From: Apodospora peruviana
Lineage: Eukaryota > Ascomycota > Sordariomycetes > Sordariales > Lasiosphaeriaceae
Reading direction: 5' to 3'
NCBI GenBank assembly: GCA_033439685.1
Contig: JAUEDM010000001.1
Location: 2,976,001 to 3,040,000, forward strand
DNA length: 64,000 nucleotides
The notes under the pieces: generated by a model
Databases searched by the model: none
Seen by the model: the letters and a program-made list of their open reading frames with translations, nothing else
Told to the model about the DNA's origin: nothing
Translations under genes and position numbers: made by a program
Part shown: positions 25,134-36,020 of the stretch, in pieces
Layout: every line of letters starts with the position of its first letter
Position numbering within the stretch: the first letter of the stretch is position 1

Positions 25134-25941
25134 AGTGGTACGTTCTAATATATTGGCGGGAGTTCGTGAAATTACCTATTTTATTGTCGATGATGTTCCC
25201 TTTGTTGATTAAGTGAGGCATTTTAAAGGGCTTTTGGGGGGTTATATACGCCCTGGAACAAGTAGCAGGAGAGTGATCTATTTAGTGATGGGAAAACGTG
25301 AGAGAATTGCTGGGCCGGTTGCATATTATCATCTATGCCTATTTATTTTCTGCCATGTCATTCTTCCTTCGTTTTTAATCATCCATTTTCGTTAATGTCG
25401 TCTTATTCAGTTTGTTGAGTATTTATGTGGTTATCATGATACTTCGAGGACTTAAGGTCTGGAATGGAAAAGGAAGAGGAGGTGGAGGTTGAAGATATCT
25501 CACAGGTACTTATTTACCATCAACTTGACTAATTACTTAGTATGTCGATACCCATTTATGATACCAGATACCAGATATTTATTTATTTACTTTGAACTCC
25601 ATTGTTCGTAAAGACCAGGCCTTCTTGATTACTATTGTATACTGGAAACGCCTTGAGGCTTGTAGCACTCTGGTGACGACAGTCGGAAGGCGTACAGATC
25701 GATATTGGAACCCCGTCATTTGCTCAGGGGGGCATGCTTTCGATGAGTGGAACATGGCCTAATCAGTAAACAAAAAATTCGCATAGTCATCTAGGTACTT
25801 AGGTAGGTATGTTGGTAGGTCGGTCTTCTCTGCTCAAACCCAACCAACCCAGCCATCCTCTACAACGCAACTCCCCAAGCTCCAGCCCTGCATTGTCTTC
25901 TCATCCCATCATCCCGTCCAAGGTTCCTGTCGTAGACTCAT
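25134..25941. other. A+T-rich convergent spacer
   Basis: This is the spacer between the F-box gene and the possible small minus-strand gene. It holds the F-box 3'UTR and several TAGGTA words at 25791-25820. No gene was seen. Confidence 0.5.
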
Positions 25942-26199
25942 TCATCTCCGTCCCAATGTAACCATGTCCTTCTCCTGCTCCCTTTCTTCCTTGGACAACT
26001 TCCCCATGGTTACGATATCCGGTTTCGTCTCGTGCACGCCGGTGGCGCCGAGGCCGGTCGATGCAGAGTTCGGGTCGTGCTCCTTGGCCTCGACGGTGTC
26101 CTTGAGGTCGTCTGAGGTCGCGGGGATGACGGATGTGTTTTGTGCCGGCGGACCATCCTCTGCGCCGATGGTGTTTCCGCGGCAGGAGTTGGTTGCCAT
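25942..26199 (-). CDS. Possible 85-residue hydrophilic protein
   Basis: Unrecognised. A single open frame starts MATNSCRGNTIGAEDGPP, is rich in Asp, Glu, Lys and Gly with no hydrophobic core, and ends in a charged segment (MGKLSKEEREQEKDMVTLGRR, split here only by description). The composition resembles small intrinsically disordered or hydrophilin-like proteins. Support is the coding-like composition against an A+T-rich background and the isolated position with spacers on both sides. There is no domain. The overlapping plus-strand frame of similar length is judged the shadow. Confidence 0.45.
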   Translation of the reverse strand: MATNSCRGNTIGAEDGPPAQNTSVIPATSDDLKDTVEAKEHDPNSASTGLGATGVHETKPDIVTMGKLSKEEREQEKDMVTLGRR

Positions 26200-26735
26200 T
26201 TTTCCTTTTTTGATTTAATAAGTGTGGTGGTTTTGACGAGATTTGTTGGATTGTAAGATGTTGTTTGTATGATGAGTCCTGCTTGTTGGTACTGGGTGCT
26301 GGGTGTATCTTCAGTATGAAGACAGACAGTGCAGGTGGTAGTAGTAATTGGGGATTTAAATACTACTTTATTTTATAATCTATAATGCATGAGCGAATTA
26401 CACAGTGAAGTTGTTTGTCGTGTAAGTACCAAAAACACAGAAAGGGATGATGTCATTTACGACTTACACAGGCGGCGGGCTTGGCAAGCCACCACTACCT
26501 AAGGTATTTGTCAAGTGGCTGATCTCTCACCTAGGTGAACAAACAGAGGCCGGGGACATTGAGGTGCGCAGGGGCCAGCCAATTTTCACTTCATCTCACC
26601 ACAGCTACTACATCTCATCACCACCCTCTCGTCGCTTCAACTAGGTGTGGATGTTTACAATGGACTTATAGGCGGCGACACATTTCTCTCATTCCCCTAA
26701 TTCAATTTCAGCTGACTGCAATAATTGCAGCAACA
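26200..26735. other. Divergent promoter region
   Basis: The region lies upstream of both the small minus-strand frame and the gene starting at 26736. TACCTAAGGTA and CCTAGGTG words occur at about 26496-26537. Nothing else was seen. Confidence 0.4.
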
Positions 26736-28494
26736 ATGCCGGTCAGAATTGGAGTTCCGTCATGCTCGAGACGACATGGCGGCGTTATCCTGGGCTTTAC
26801 TAGCCTGGTCTCGCGCATCGCCGTCGTCCATCGGAGAATACCGCTGTCAACAACGCGAACATATCGGCATAAGGACGACTATCTGACAGTTGCTGTCACT
26901 CCGGGCGCATATAACAAGGTAAGTTCAGATTTAATACACTTTAAGGCGAAGGCTCAACGCGTGCTAAACTATAGTGCAGACACAAGTAATAGAAACCGCT
27001 CACGACTACCTCGCCACCACTTCCAGTGGCACACCCGGTAATTCCAAGGCTGCGGTGGTTCTGGCTTCCGGAGGACTGATCTCTTGGCTGAACGATGCCG
27101 ATTTTCTGGCGGCATTGCTTGCGCCCTGGCGCGGCGCCAACTCCGAGGAGATGAGCATCCTGACGGCTGCCGTCGACGGCGTCAAAGTCCAGCAGCATGG
27201 TAGCGACTTGCCCGCGACGGAGGGCCTCGCCATCATGGCTGGTCCCGACGTCGATAGGCTTCTCCCTGGACTGTGGGAGCATGACACAACTGCTTCCTCA
27301 GAGCAGCACGACTCGAGAGAACCGCCCAAGGCCTACATCGAGTTCTGGCTTCCCCCACTACCGCAGGACGGCCGGCCGCTACATGTGACGCTTCCACTCG
27401 CAAACACGCTCTTCAAGAATGGCAGGCCGCACACCATGTTTGCGAGCCGTCTGGTGACGGAACCGGGCGCCCCGGCGATGCTGACGGACTCGGTGGAAAA
27501 GATTTCGCAGGTTGTCGTTCCCCAGAGAGGGTTGCAGTACAATAGCACCGTGACGGCTCCGCTGGTGGCCATTACCAAGGAGCGCAAGATCGTGTCGGGA
27601 CTCGGGAATATTTTGCGCCAGATCGAGGGGTCAAGGCAAGTCGTCCGCCCAGCGTCTACGGAACTAGAGCAGTACATTCCGACGCTACTGAAGGCGCGTT
27701 CTAGCCCTAAACGTAAGGTGGTGGCGATAGGCCCTTTGACTGTCTGGGCGGTGATATACCCGAAAGAATTGGTCGAGGAGAAGCAGGTCGAGAAGGAGAT
27801 CGATGGACAGGTCGAGGTCTTTACCAAAAGGGTCATCCGTCTCAAGGGGGCTGACCGGACTGGGTTTAATTTTCCAGCTCGTCATAGGGCTGAGAAAGGT
27901 GGCTGGATTTCGGAATTGGCGTATTCTCAGGAGGTGACGGCCTTGATGCCGCAGCTCCTGGCTGGTGGTTGCCATATTCGCAAAGTCTGTACGTGATCGA
28001 ATCTCGACTTCCCTCGAATTTGCTTCCAGCTGCTAACAGAACTCGCAGTAAGCGGAGGTGGCGGCTGGGGTGAGAAGCAAGGCCTATTGTCGCTGGATCC
28101 CGAAAATAGGTACGTCGCGCCAGACCAAGAAGATGTGGAGAGCTTCATCAATTCATTCAAGGGCGAAGCCGGCGGCATCGTCAGCCCTGGCAATTTTGTG
28201 CAGTTCATGGTCCAACCAGGCTACCAAATCGAATGGGAAACCGTCGCAGAACGGGAAATATATCATTCATCTCACGACTTTAGTGTGGTTAGTATCGGCG
28301 TGAAGGACGAGTCGAGGGTTGACCTCAGCCCTGAAGATCCGAGCAAGATGTTCGTTAACTTGAATCACTTCGGAGTGACTTCTTCCAAGGGGGTTTTTAT
28401 TGCCTCTGACAAAGAGCAGAATAGAAAACGCCATGAGTCGGTCATTGAGACCAAGATGGACGTGCCCAACACGCGGGTCATTTCGACTTTATAG
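26736..28494 (+). CDS. Conserved-looking protein of unknown function, possibly mitochondrial
   Basis: Three exons, 26736-26918, 26980-27988 and 28049-28494, give 545 residues. The introns are 26919-26979 (GTAAGT, branch GTGCTAAAC, GCAG) and 27989-28048 (GTACGT, branch GCTAAC, GCAG), with phases that fit exactly. The first 45 residues are rich in Arg and Ser with almost no acids (SCSRRHGG, RIAVVHRRIPLSTTRTYR), like a mitochondrial presequence. Notable blocks are AAVVLASGGLISWLNDADF, GLAIMAGPDVDRLLPGLW, and LSGGGGWGEKQGLLSLDPE created by the second splice. I do not recognise an enzyme signature. A FIST-like sensory fold is a weak guess based on the N-terminal strand-helix layout and should not be taken as assignment. 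An in-frame earlier methionine at 26535 is less likely. Confidence 0.8.
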
Positions 28495-29141
28495 TGCTGG
28501 CTGGGGTGTATAATCAAATAGAGCCTAACTTATGTATGATATCGTGGTTGTGGTATATATCATTAAATCTGTACAGCTTTTGATTTTTATAGAAGTGGAC
28601 ATCTCGTAATACCACCGACCTCTATGATTTCCCGACTATTCTTATTAGGTAGGTATATACCCTTGTATATTCACTGTTGAGAATTTGGGTCGCTGTATTC
28701 CGGAGTCGTGTTTCATGGTCCATTAGTCGACGTTGGAATGCTGGACAAGCACGCAATTAAGCCCCCGGATTTAAGATCGCGAGTTGACCCCCACCTCACC
28801 CCTTCCTAGGTAGAACTAGGTCCTTTGGTCTCTGAGGGGAGCTGTGTTCCCGCTGCTTCGGTTTCATAATGTGGACCGCCAGTCATCTTTTCTAATGGCA
28901 TTCAAGTTACTTTCTCACGACCAAAGATCACAGCTTCCGGTCGAGCTACCTATGAATTAACCTATAACCAGAATCTCCTCCAGTCTTCCTAAGCTATCAC
29001 CTATACTCCGAATACCCACCTAGATAACAGAAACGAAAATGGTAAGATCCATGATGTCCAATATCAACTCCCTCAAACTAAGAATAACCTGCAGCTAACA
29101 GTCGCCACCACTCTCAAATCCAGTATCCGTACAACACCACA
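28495..29141. other. Intergenic with possible spliced leader of the next gene
   Basis: Tandem spacer. A donor GTAAGA at 29042 directly after an ATG, and acceptors at 29094 or 29101, suggest a 5'UTR intron of 53-60 nt for the downstream gene. Neither acceptor places that ATG in frame with 29142. TAGGTA words occur at 28645-28656 and 28807-28812. Confidence 0.35.
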
Positions 29142-30290
29142 ATGGCAACATCAAACCCTCCACCTGGAACAGCCCGTGCCACAATCGGCATCATCTCCAT
29201 GGGCGACATGGGCTCCGGACTGGCGAGACTCGTCGTCGCCAACGGATACGCCGTCGCCACCAACTGTGAGGGCCGGAGGCAAGTACCAACATCTATCCTC
29301 GATCACAGTTTAACTCGCCAGGTAAGGTAACTGACCAAAACCAGCAAAGACACAATCGACCGCGCCCTCGCCGCAGGGGTCGAGCTCACCCCGAACGACC
29401 AGATCCTCATCAGCCAGTGCGACGTGATCCTGTCCGTCGTCCCGCCGCGCGACGCCATAGCAACAGCGAATCGGATCATTGACGGCCTTAAAGGAGCAGA
29501 CCGGTCACACCCGCTTTACTTTGCCGATATGAACGCCGTGTCCCCGGCCACGTGCCAGACCATTGCCGAGTTATTCGCGACCACTGGTGATGGCACCACC
29601 GAAGCCGCCCGTTTCATAGACGGGAGCATTCTCGGCGGTCCGCCTGCACCACCACACTCTTTATCATCGTCGTCAGCAGAAGAATGGACCCGTCCTCTCC
29701 TGTCCACCTCGGGGCCCCACAACCTCTACGCCATCTCCGACCTAGGAGGTCACCCAGTATCAGAGTACGGCGCCCATTTAGCCTCTGTCCTCCGAATCAA
29801 GCACATCTCGGAAACCATCGGCGCGGCATCCGGCCTCAAGATGTGCTTCGCTTCTTTAAGCAAAGGGTTCGCCGCCGTGGCGGTGCAGGCGGTCACGACG
29901 GCCCACAGGCTGGGCGTGCTCGACGACCTCAAGGACTCGCTCGCCACGCTCGCGCCCGCTAATCTGGAGAGAATGGAAAAGGCGGTCGTAGGCATGTCTC
30001 CCAAGGCGTACAGGTGGGTCCGGGAGATGGAAGAGATCAGCGCCACGCACGAGGTTGACGGCGGGTTTGAGGGGGAAAAGATATTTGCTGGGGCTGCTGA
30101 CGTGTTTCGGATCGTGGCTGAGGATACGGTTCTGGGGAACGAAAAGCCTGCTGTGCCTGGTTTAGGGGTGGCAGGTGGGAAGAAGAGGGTCAGGGGGACG
30201 ACGAGCGAGGATGTGGCTAGATGTATGGCGGAGGGGTTGGAGAATAAGAAGAGGAGGAGAGTGGATGAGGAACAAGATGATGTTCGATAG
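29142..30290 (+). CDS. 6-phosphogluconate dehydrogenase-like NADP-binding protein (DUF1932 type)
   Basis: Beta-hydroxyacid dehydrogenase superfamily member, substrate unknown. Exon 1 is 29142-29278 and exon 2 is 29345-30290, giving 360 residues. The intron 29279-29344 begins GCAAGT after an exon ending GGAG, has a TAACTGAC branch, and ends CCAG. It is a GC-AG intron, and no GT donor nearby keeps the frame. The N-terminus has a Rossmann motif in a slightly unusual form, GIISMGDMGSGLARLV, followed by VILSVVPPRDA, YFADMNAVSP and FIDGSILGGPP, where 6PGDH relatives bind substrate. The C-terminal half (GAASGLKMCFASLSKGFAAV) matches the helical domain called DUF1932. The last 25 residues are basic, including KKRRR, which could direct nuclear entry. 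Confidence 0.88.
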
Positions 30291-31044
30291 AAGGACTGTT
30301 CATATATTGATCCATTAGAAGATGGAAGAACTATTTACGTACCGCAGATGAATAGGGGGCAACATCATATCATAAGGTATCAGCTTAAAAGATAGATGAA
30401 TACCATACCTTAGGTGGGCGGGTGTTTACGGAAACGAAAACAAAATTCAAATAGGAGTCCTGTACATATATCTATATATTATTGATTGATCTCCTTTATA
30501 GAACTAGCAGTCTATAATGGTAGCATGGGGGAATAGCCTGCTAAGTCCAGTCTAGTCCAATCTAGTCAAACAAAAAAAGAAAACGACTGAGAGAACATAC
30601 GATCACCTAACCACCATCAATCGAACACCCTTTCTCTCTTTTACTTCATTTGAAATAGAAGAAGCTCGTACAAAGGGGGAGAAGAAGAACAGGGGGCAGA
30701 AGTCGACCAGGGACACCACAACCTACAAGCCAAGTCCAAACAAAAAATCAGTAACGCGTAAAGAGAACAGAGAGAAGATCTCTGCATTTGACGGCCCACC
30801 ATAACAGGTCTAGACAGCAACCCAGAAATACTTAGAAAACAGCTCAAACTCCAACAATTTATTTGTCCATTTCCCCATAGTACCATGTTTTCGTTTTGGT
30901 CAGCTAGGCTAAGACAGATAGACAATGAATGACGCCTTTCCCTTCTTGTTTTTCATACAGACGGAGAACTTTTTTAAAAGCAACAACATACCGCTTTCCC
31001 CGTACTTATGCCCGTGATCAATAATAAGCAAACCTTGAACCAAA
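30291..31044. other. Convergent 3' region
   Basis: This A+T-rich spacer lies between two genes that end toward each other. Only short frames without domain content are present. Confidence 0.5.
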
Positions 31045-32804
31045 CTACTCAATTCCCATGTCGATATCATCCTCGACCGACAGTTGCGCAGCACCAGCTC
31101 CATTATTACTGCCAGCAGCAGCAGTGGAATCCTGTTGTTGCCCATTACCACCACCACCACCACCACCACCAAAATAATCCTCCATCTCCGCGTCCAGCTC
31201 CTCCTGAGTCTTCTTCGGCCGCCCATCACGACCGGAACGTTCACCACGCTGCTGCTGCTGCTCGCTCCCGCCTGTCCTGTCACCACGTCTACCGCCACCG
31301 CCACCTTCACGGCGCGCTCCCGGTCTGCGACCGCCTTCCCGCCGACGATTAGGTAGAGGACTGCGTGAGCGACTAGCTTTTCCTCCCGGTCGGTACCTAT
31401 CGACTCCTCTGCGGGCTGCCTCTTCATCTGACTGCTGATGCGGCGAGAGCGATCGCGACCTCCCTCCGCCGCCAGGGACCGTGATGCGCTCGGCGAGTGG
31501 ACGACCTGGCTTGATGGCGCTCTCAAAGGGGTTGCGTCTCGGGCCGGTTGGCATCAACGTCAGGCGAATAGGTTGGCCTGTTGTGACGTTTCTCCCAGTT
31601 AGTTCATCTTCCGTCTCGATATAGTCCGGGTTGAACCCAGTGGGATGAGGCTGCATACCTGCGGCATTGGCGCCATCATACTCTCGGATCGCTAACTTGG
31701 CGTCTTCAGGCGATTCGTACGTGACAAATGCAGTGCCCTCTGAGCGGCCGGCGCGGTCATACTTCATGTCTAGCTTTACGAGGGGACCAATTTTCGAAAA
31801 GAGCCCCTAAACAGAAAAAGAAAGGGTTTAGTATACGGACGACGATCAATTTGAATAGGTTTCCTGCTCACTTCGAGGTCGTCTTGGGTCAGTTCGTAAT
31901 GAATATTGTCGACTCGAATCTTTGAGCCGCCCCTGGAATCGCTGGTCGAGAGGTCAGCGATGAAAAAAGGTAGGTTGGAACTTCGGACTGAGCTTGTCCT
32001 ACCTCGATGCGTCGTCTCGATAATCCCGTCTTGGGGCGCGTCGGGAATCTGTTCAGGAAATACTGGTCAGCAAGAAATGCCTGGCGCAACCATGCAGTTG
32101 TTGTATCACTTACCATTATCCTCGAATTTGTCGTGAACCCATTCACTACGCACACAAGATCACAAATCGTCAATATCCTTTGCTCCCTCCATCGTCCGCT
32201 TGTCGAGTAGTGATACGTACGAGTCGATATTTCGTGGTGCATCGTCCCTATCTCTGAAGGACTGTCCCGCCAACGAGAATCGGTCGCTGTTAGCCAGGGG
32301 TATTCCAAACCACTTTTTCAGTAAAGCTTCGGCCTCGGTCGCGAATCCAAGGCTGCTACCGAGCACAGGTCGTCTCTTCGTAGTGAGAATGATGGCAACT
32401 GCGTCGACGGCAATCTGAGGGGTTGTGACCGAAGTAGAAGCGAGAGTAGTGAAGACTATAGGGGGAGAGATAGGAGGAGATAGGATTCAACCTGTCCGGT
32501 ACCGGCAGTCAGGCCTCGCGCTGTTCTATGCATAGGACATGAAAAGGGCAATGGGAGGAGGTGTGTCTGGCATGAGGAATCAAACGGACCTTTCTAACGC
32601 CATCGCGGGGATAGTCCTGTCTCTCGCGCTGGCGGCTGCCATTGCCTCGAGGGCCTCGAGCACGACCTCCTCTACCGCCGGACTATTGAATTTCCAAGTC
32701 AGACAAATTCCCATTGCTGTTGGTATCGTTCTCGTCGAAAGATAACCCACCTGCTTGCGCTCGGCAAGGATCTCGTCGAGGCTGCGGTCGAGAGCGCCAC
32801 TCAT
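31045..32804 (-). CDS. yra1: ALY/REF mRNA export adaptor (Yra1/Mlo3)
   Basis: RNA-binding adaptor that couples spliced mRNA to the Mex67 export receptor in the nucleus. Seven exons on the minus strand: 32804-32751, 32682-32590, 32261-32221, 32145-32114, 32048-32003, 31941-31872 and 31806-31045, giving 365 residues. All seven agree in phase. The N-terminal motif MSGALDRSLDEILAERKQ is the UAP56/Sub2-binding motif of the family. An RGG-rich segment and then RNIDSEWVHDKFED follow. The RRM has RNP2-like KIRVDNIHYELTQDDL and RNP1-like RSEGTAFVTYE. The C-terminal half is Arg/Ser/Gly-rich with a poly-Gly run near YFGGGGGGGG and a terminal motif VEDDIDMGIE. Introns are 61-75 nt except the second, 32589-32262, which is 328 nt with a weak donor GTCCGT. 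Confidence 0.93.
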
Positions 32805-33747
32805 GGTGATGATTTGTTTCGAAGAGACGTAGAAGATACGGATATCTGATAGACTACAAATGCGGCACGTCCAGAAAATAAAAGTCAAAATAAAGCAGTG
32901 GTGTCGCAGGTAGGCTGTCGAGCGTGAAGTGTCTCCGTCGCAGGCTAATACGGAGTAGGGTTGAAGAGGTTGGCTGCACTGCTGTCAGTTGGAGTTGGAC
33001 GCGGCTGTGCAGCAGCGCCGTCACCGCAGTTCGTCCTGCGAGTCAAACTGTTTGGCGCTAGTGGATCTACTGCCGCACAGGCGCATTCGCTGCGGTTGAA
33101 ACATTTACCCCTGTTCCGTCCCCATCCGCTTCACGATCTTGACTTTTTGATTCCGTGGAAACTCTTACAATCTTATTCACTAATAACAGACTACGCACAG
33201 GTATGTGCCGATCATATTAGGTTGAAGTCTGGTACATATGCAGTCTTTGATCATCATAATAGGCGATTCGTCTGTTCGGGCCCAGCTTTTGTGTTCACCA
33301 AATGATCCCTTACGTGGATATATGTTGATGGACTTACTTCACACAAGATCGCAGAAGATAACAGGAGGCCAGGTTGCTAGGTTCAGTCTAAGTCGCATTT
33401 TTTCGCACTCATACTCGAAACTAGTTACAAATAACATTAAAGAAAATTGACCAAGGAAATAAACACCTGCCATCTCTTCAGTGGTATCAAGCACCATCCA
33501 ACGAGACGGAGAAGCAGATGTTGCCGCTCGAAATCCCTCCCTGACCAGCGCTTTTGGTGAAATAAAAATCACTCAATGCCAGATCCCGCAAAAACCAGCT
33601 CCGGTAGCAATTCTTCCCTTTCTATCACAGACCACAACACAGTGCCCCCTCGTATATTCCTAGCTTCGGATGTCGACTCGTGGATGTGTGGGGTATGCTA
33701 AGAGAAAAAGAAAGTGATCCTTCGTGTGCTCGTGAGTTTGTGTCAAA
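32805..33747. other. Intergenic: yra1 promoter and eIF4A 3' end
   Basis: Both flanking genes lie on the minus strand, so this carries the yra1 promoter and the eIF4A 3'UTR. One TACGGAGTA copy lies at 32949-32957, about 150 bases from the yra1 start codon. No gene was seen. Confidence 0.5.
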
Positions 33748-33943
33748 TTAGATCAGGTCGGCAACGTTCATGGGCATCTCCTCAATCTGGGTGCTGTAAA
33801 ACTGTTCAATCTCGCGCATCATGCGAACATCATCGGCGGTAACGAAGTTGATCGCAACACCCTTACGACCGAAACGACCACCACGACCAATGCGATGGAT
33901 GTAGTTCTCGCGGTTGGCGGGGAGGTCGTAGTTGATGACCAGG

Positions 33944-33974
<31 letters not shown>

Positions 33975-35275
33975 GAAGGTCAGTGGCGATGAGGACACGG
34001 GACGAACCAGAACGGAACTCCTTCATGATCAGGTCACGCTGGGCCTGGTCCATATCACCGTGCATGGCGGAGACGGTGAAATCGCGAGCGGTGAGCTTAT
34101 CGGTAAGCCAGTCCACCTTGCGGCGAGTATTGCAGAAGATAACAGCTTGCGTAATCGTAACGGTCTCGTAGAGATCCGAAAGGGTGTCGAGCTTCCACTC
34201 CTCCTTCTCAACGGCGATGTAGAACTGCTTGATACCCTCAAGCGTAAGCTCGTCTTTCTTGACGAGAATGCGGACGGGGTCACGCATAAACTTGGTCGTA
34301 ACCTCGAGGACATCCTGGGGCATGGTAGCGGAGAGAAGAACGACCTGAGTGGACTGGGGAAGCAGCTGGAAGATGTCGTAGATTTGCTCAGTGAATCCAC
34401 GCTGAAGAAAGAAGTTAGTATCCAGATCTGAACCAGGACGCAGCAGAGAAGACTCACGGAAAGCATTTCGTCGGCCTCGTCGAGAACGAACATCTTCATG
34501 CCATCGGTCTTGAGGAAACGACGCTGGATCATGTCCTGGACACGACCGGGTGTGCCGACAACGACCTGGGGGCCATCCTGAAGGGCCTTCATGTCATCAC
34601 GAACGCTGGTGCCACCGATGCAGGCATGGCACTCAATGTTCATGAAATCGCCGATGGCGACGACGACCTTTTGAATCTGCTGGGCAAGTTCGCGAGTCGG
34701 GGCGAGAATGAGCGCTTGGCACTGCTTAACGGCCGGGTCGATCTTCTGCAGCACGGAGATGGAGAAAGTGGCGGTCTTGCCAGTTCCGGATTGAGCCTGG
34801 GCGATAACATCGTGCCCTTGGAAAAGTCAGCTAGAGTTGAGCGTGATACCAAGTGATCTCCTTACCCTTGATGACGGGCATAATGGCACGCTGCTGAATG
34901 GCGGAGGGGCGCTCGAAACCATAGGCATAGATTCCTGTTTAGGCATCAGCAGGTGTCCAGGAGCGCACAAAACTCTATTCGTTGGTCCTTACCGCGGAGC
35001 AGCTCCGACTTCAGGTTCATCTCGTCGAAAGAGTCGACGGTCTCATCGTAGTTAGACTCGATCTGTCCTGTATAGAGAAGGCATGGTCAGCAACGGTCCA
35101 AGGGCTTTGATTATCGGGTCGGCTGCCATTCGGGGAGAAAAGGGTGAAAGCGACGAGCGGGCGACTGCTACAACAGTGCCGTGATAGTGCCGCGCGATGC
35201 GCTTCTCGAGACGCCGTAGCAGGAATAAGAACACGTACCCTCGGGGACGTCCTCGAGTCCCTTATCGGTAGCCAT
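33748..35275 (-). CDS. tif1: Translation initiation factor eIF4A, DEAD-box RNA helicase
   Basis: ATP-dependent helicase of the cap-binding eIF4F complex, unwinding mRNA leaders in the cytosol. Minus-strand exons are 35275-35239, 35067-34993, 34934-34866, 34816-34458 and 34401-33748, giving 397 residues, the usual size. Introns are 171, 58, 49, 56 and equal in-phase junctions were found for each. The Q motif is in SAIQQRAIMP. Later motifs are AQSGTGKT (Walker A), PTRELAQQ, GTPGRV, DEAD, SAT, VIFCNTRRK, ATDLLARGIDV and HRIGRGGRFGR. The C-terminus MNVADLI is characteristic of eIF4A rather than Fal1. High-expression codon bias produces long shadow frames on the opposite strand. It shares its upstream region with the divergent JmjC gene. 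Confidence 0.97.
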
Positions 35276-36020
35276 GATTGCGGTGTGGTATTCGCAAAGA
35301 TTTCCAGACTCAAGCCCTGCTTGAATCTAGAAATGCTTGAAGGGGATGGTGGGGCAACCGAGAAAAAAAATCCGCAATCGTCTCTGTCGAGCGCTGCAGA
35401 TTGTTCGTCAGATTATTAGATTAGGATAGACTCAAATTCCCAGAATATTTCTGAGAATACCGGAATCTACGAAATCTCGTGAGGTGTGTTGTGGTTGATC
35501 TTGGATGAAGAGTGGTGTGCAGAGAAAGAGAGAGAGCCTGAAAAGGTCGAAGCGATAATTTTTTTCAATTGGGCGGAGGCACAACCGGAATTTATGGGCG
35601 CCTCAGGCACCAAACTGGAAAAGAGAACTTTAGGTTTCCCCTCCAAAGCCAAAATTGCAGGAGGTGGGGCACTGCCAAAGCGTTCAGTTAGCGGGACCTG
35701 CCAGGGTTCCCTAGGACGGTAGGACCTGCGATCTTCTGAGGCTGGGGAAAGGGGGGCAATTTTTTGTTCCGTCCGTGGGTGTTTCTACCCGATAACTGAC
35801 CTATCAAGTTTGCCCGCGCCATCGCCGTCTTTAAAAAAGTTGAGGCCCTCACGATCCGTCCTCGCCCAAAATCGACGAGTTTCTATATAATTCTGACTCA
35901 CTGGTTAGTCTCCTTTTTAACATTCGCCACGGTTGGTTGCCATCTGATCAAGCCGTCTGCAGCCGCATCTACTACACTGCGACTGCATAGTCCTGCGCGA
36001 CATTCACAGCTACTTATGCC
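35276..36020. promoter_or_regulatory. Divergent promoter between eIF4A and the JmjC gene
   Basis: The start codons of two outward-facing genes are 745 bases apart, so both promoters lie here. TTTATATAATT-like A+T sequence at about 35882-35891 precedes the JmjC leader. No other feature was identified. Confidence 0.5.

Noticed and set aside
33895..34431. 178-residue frame opposite eIF4A
   Set aside because: It is the mirror of a highly biased helicase exon, and the helicase explains the sequence fully.
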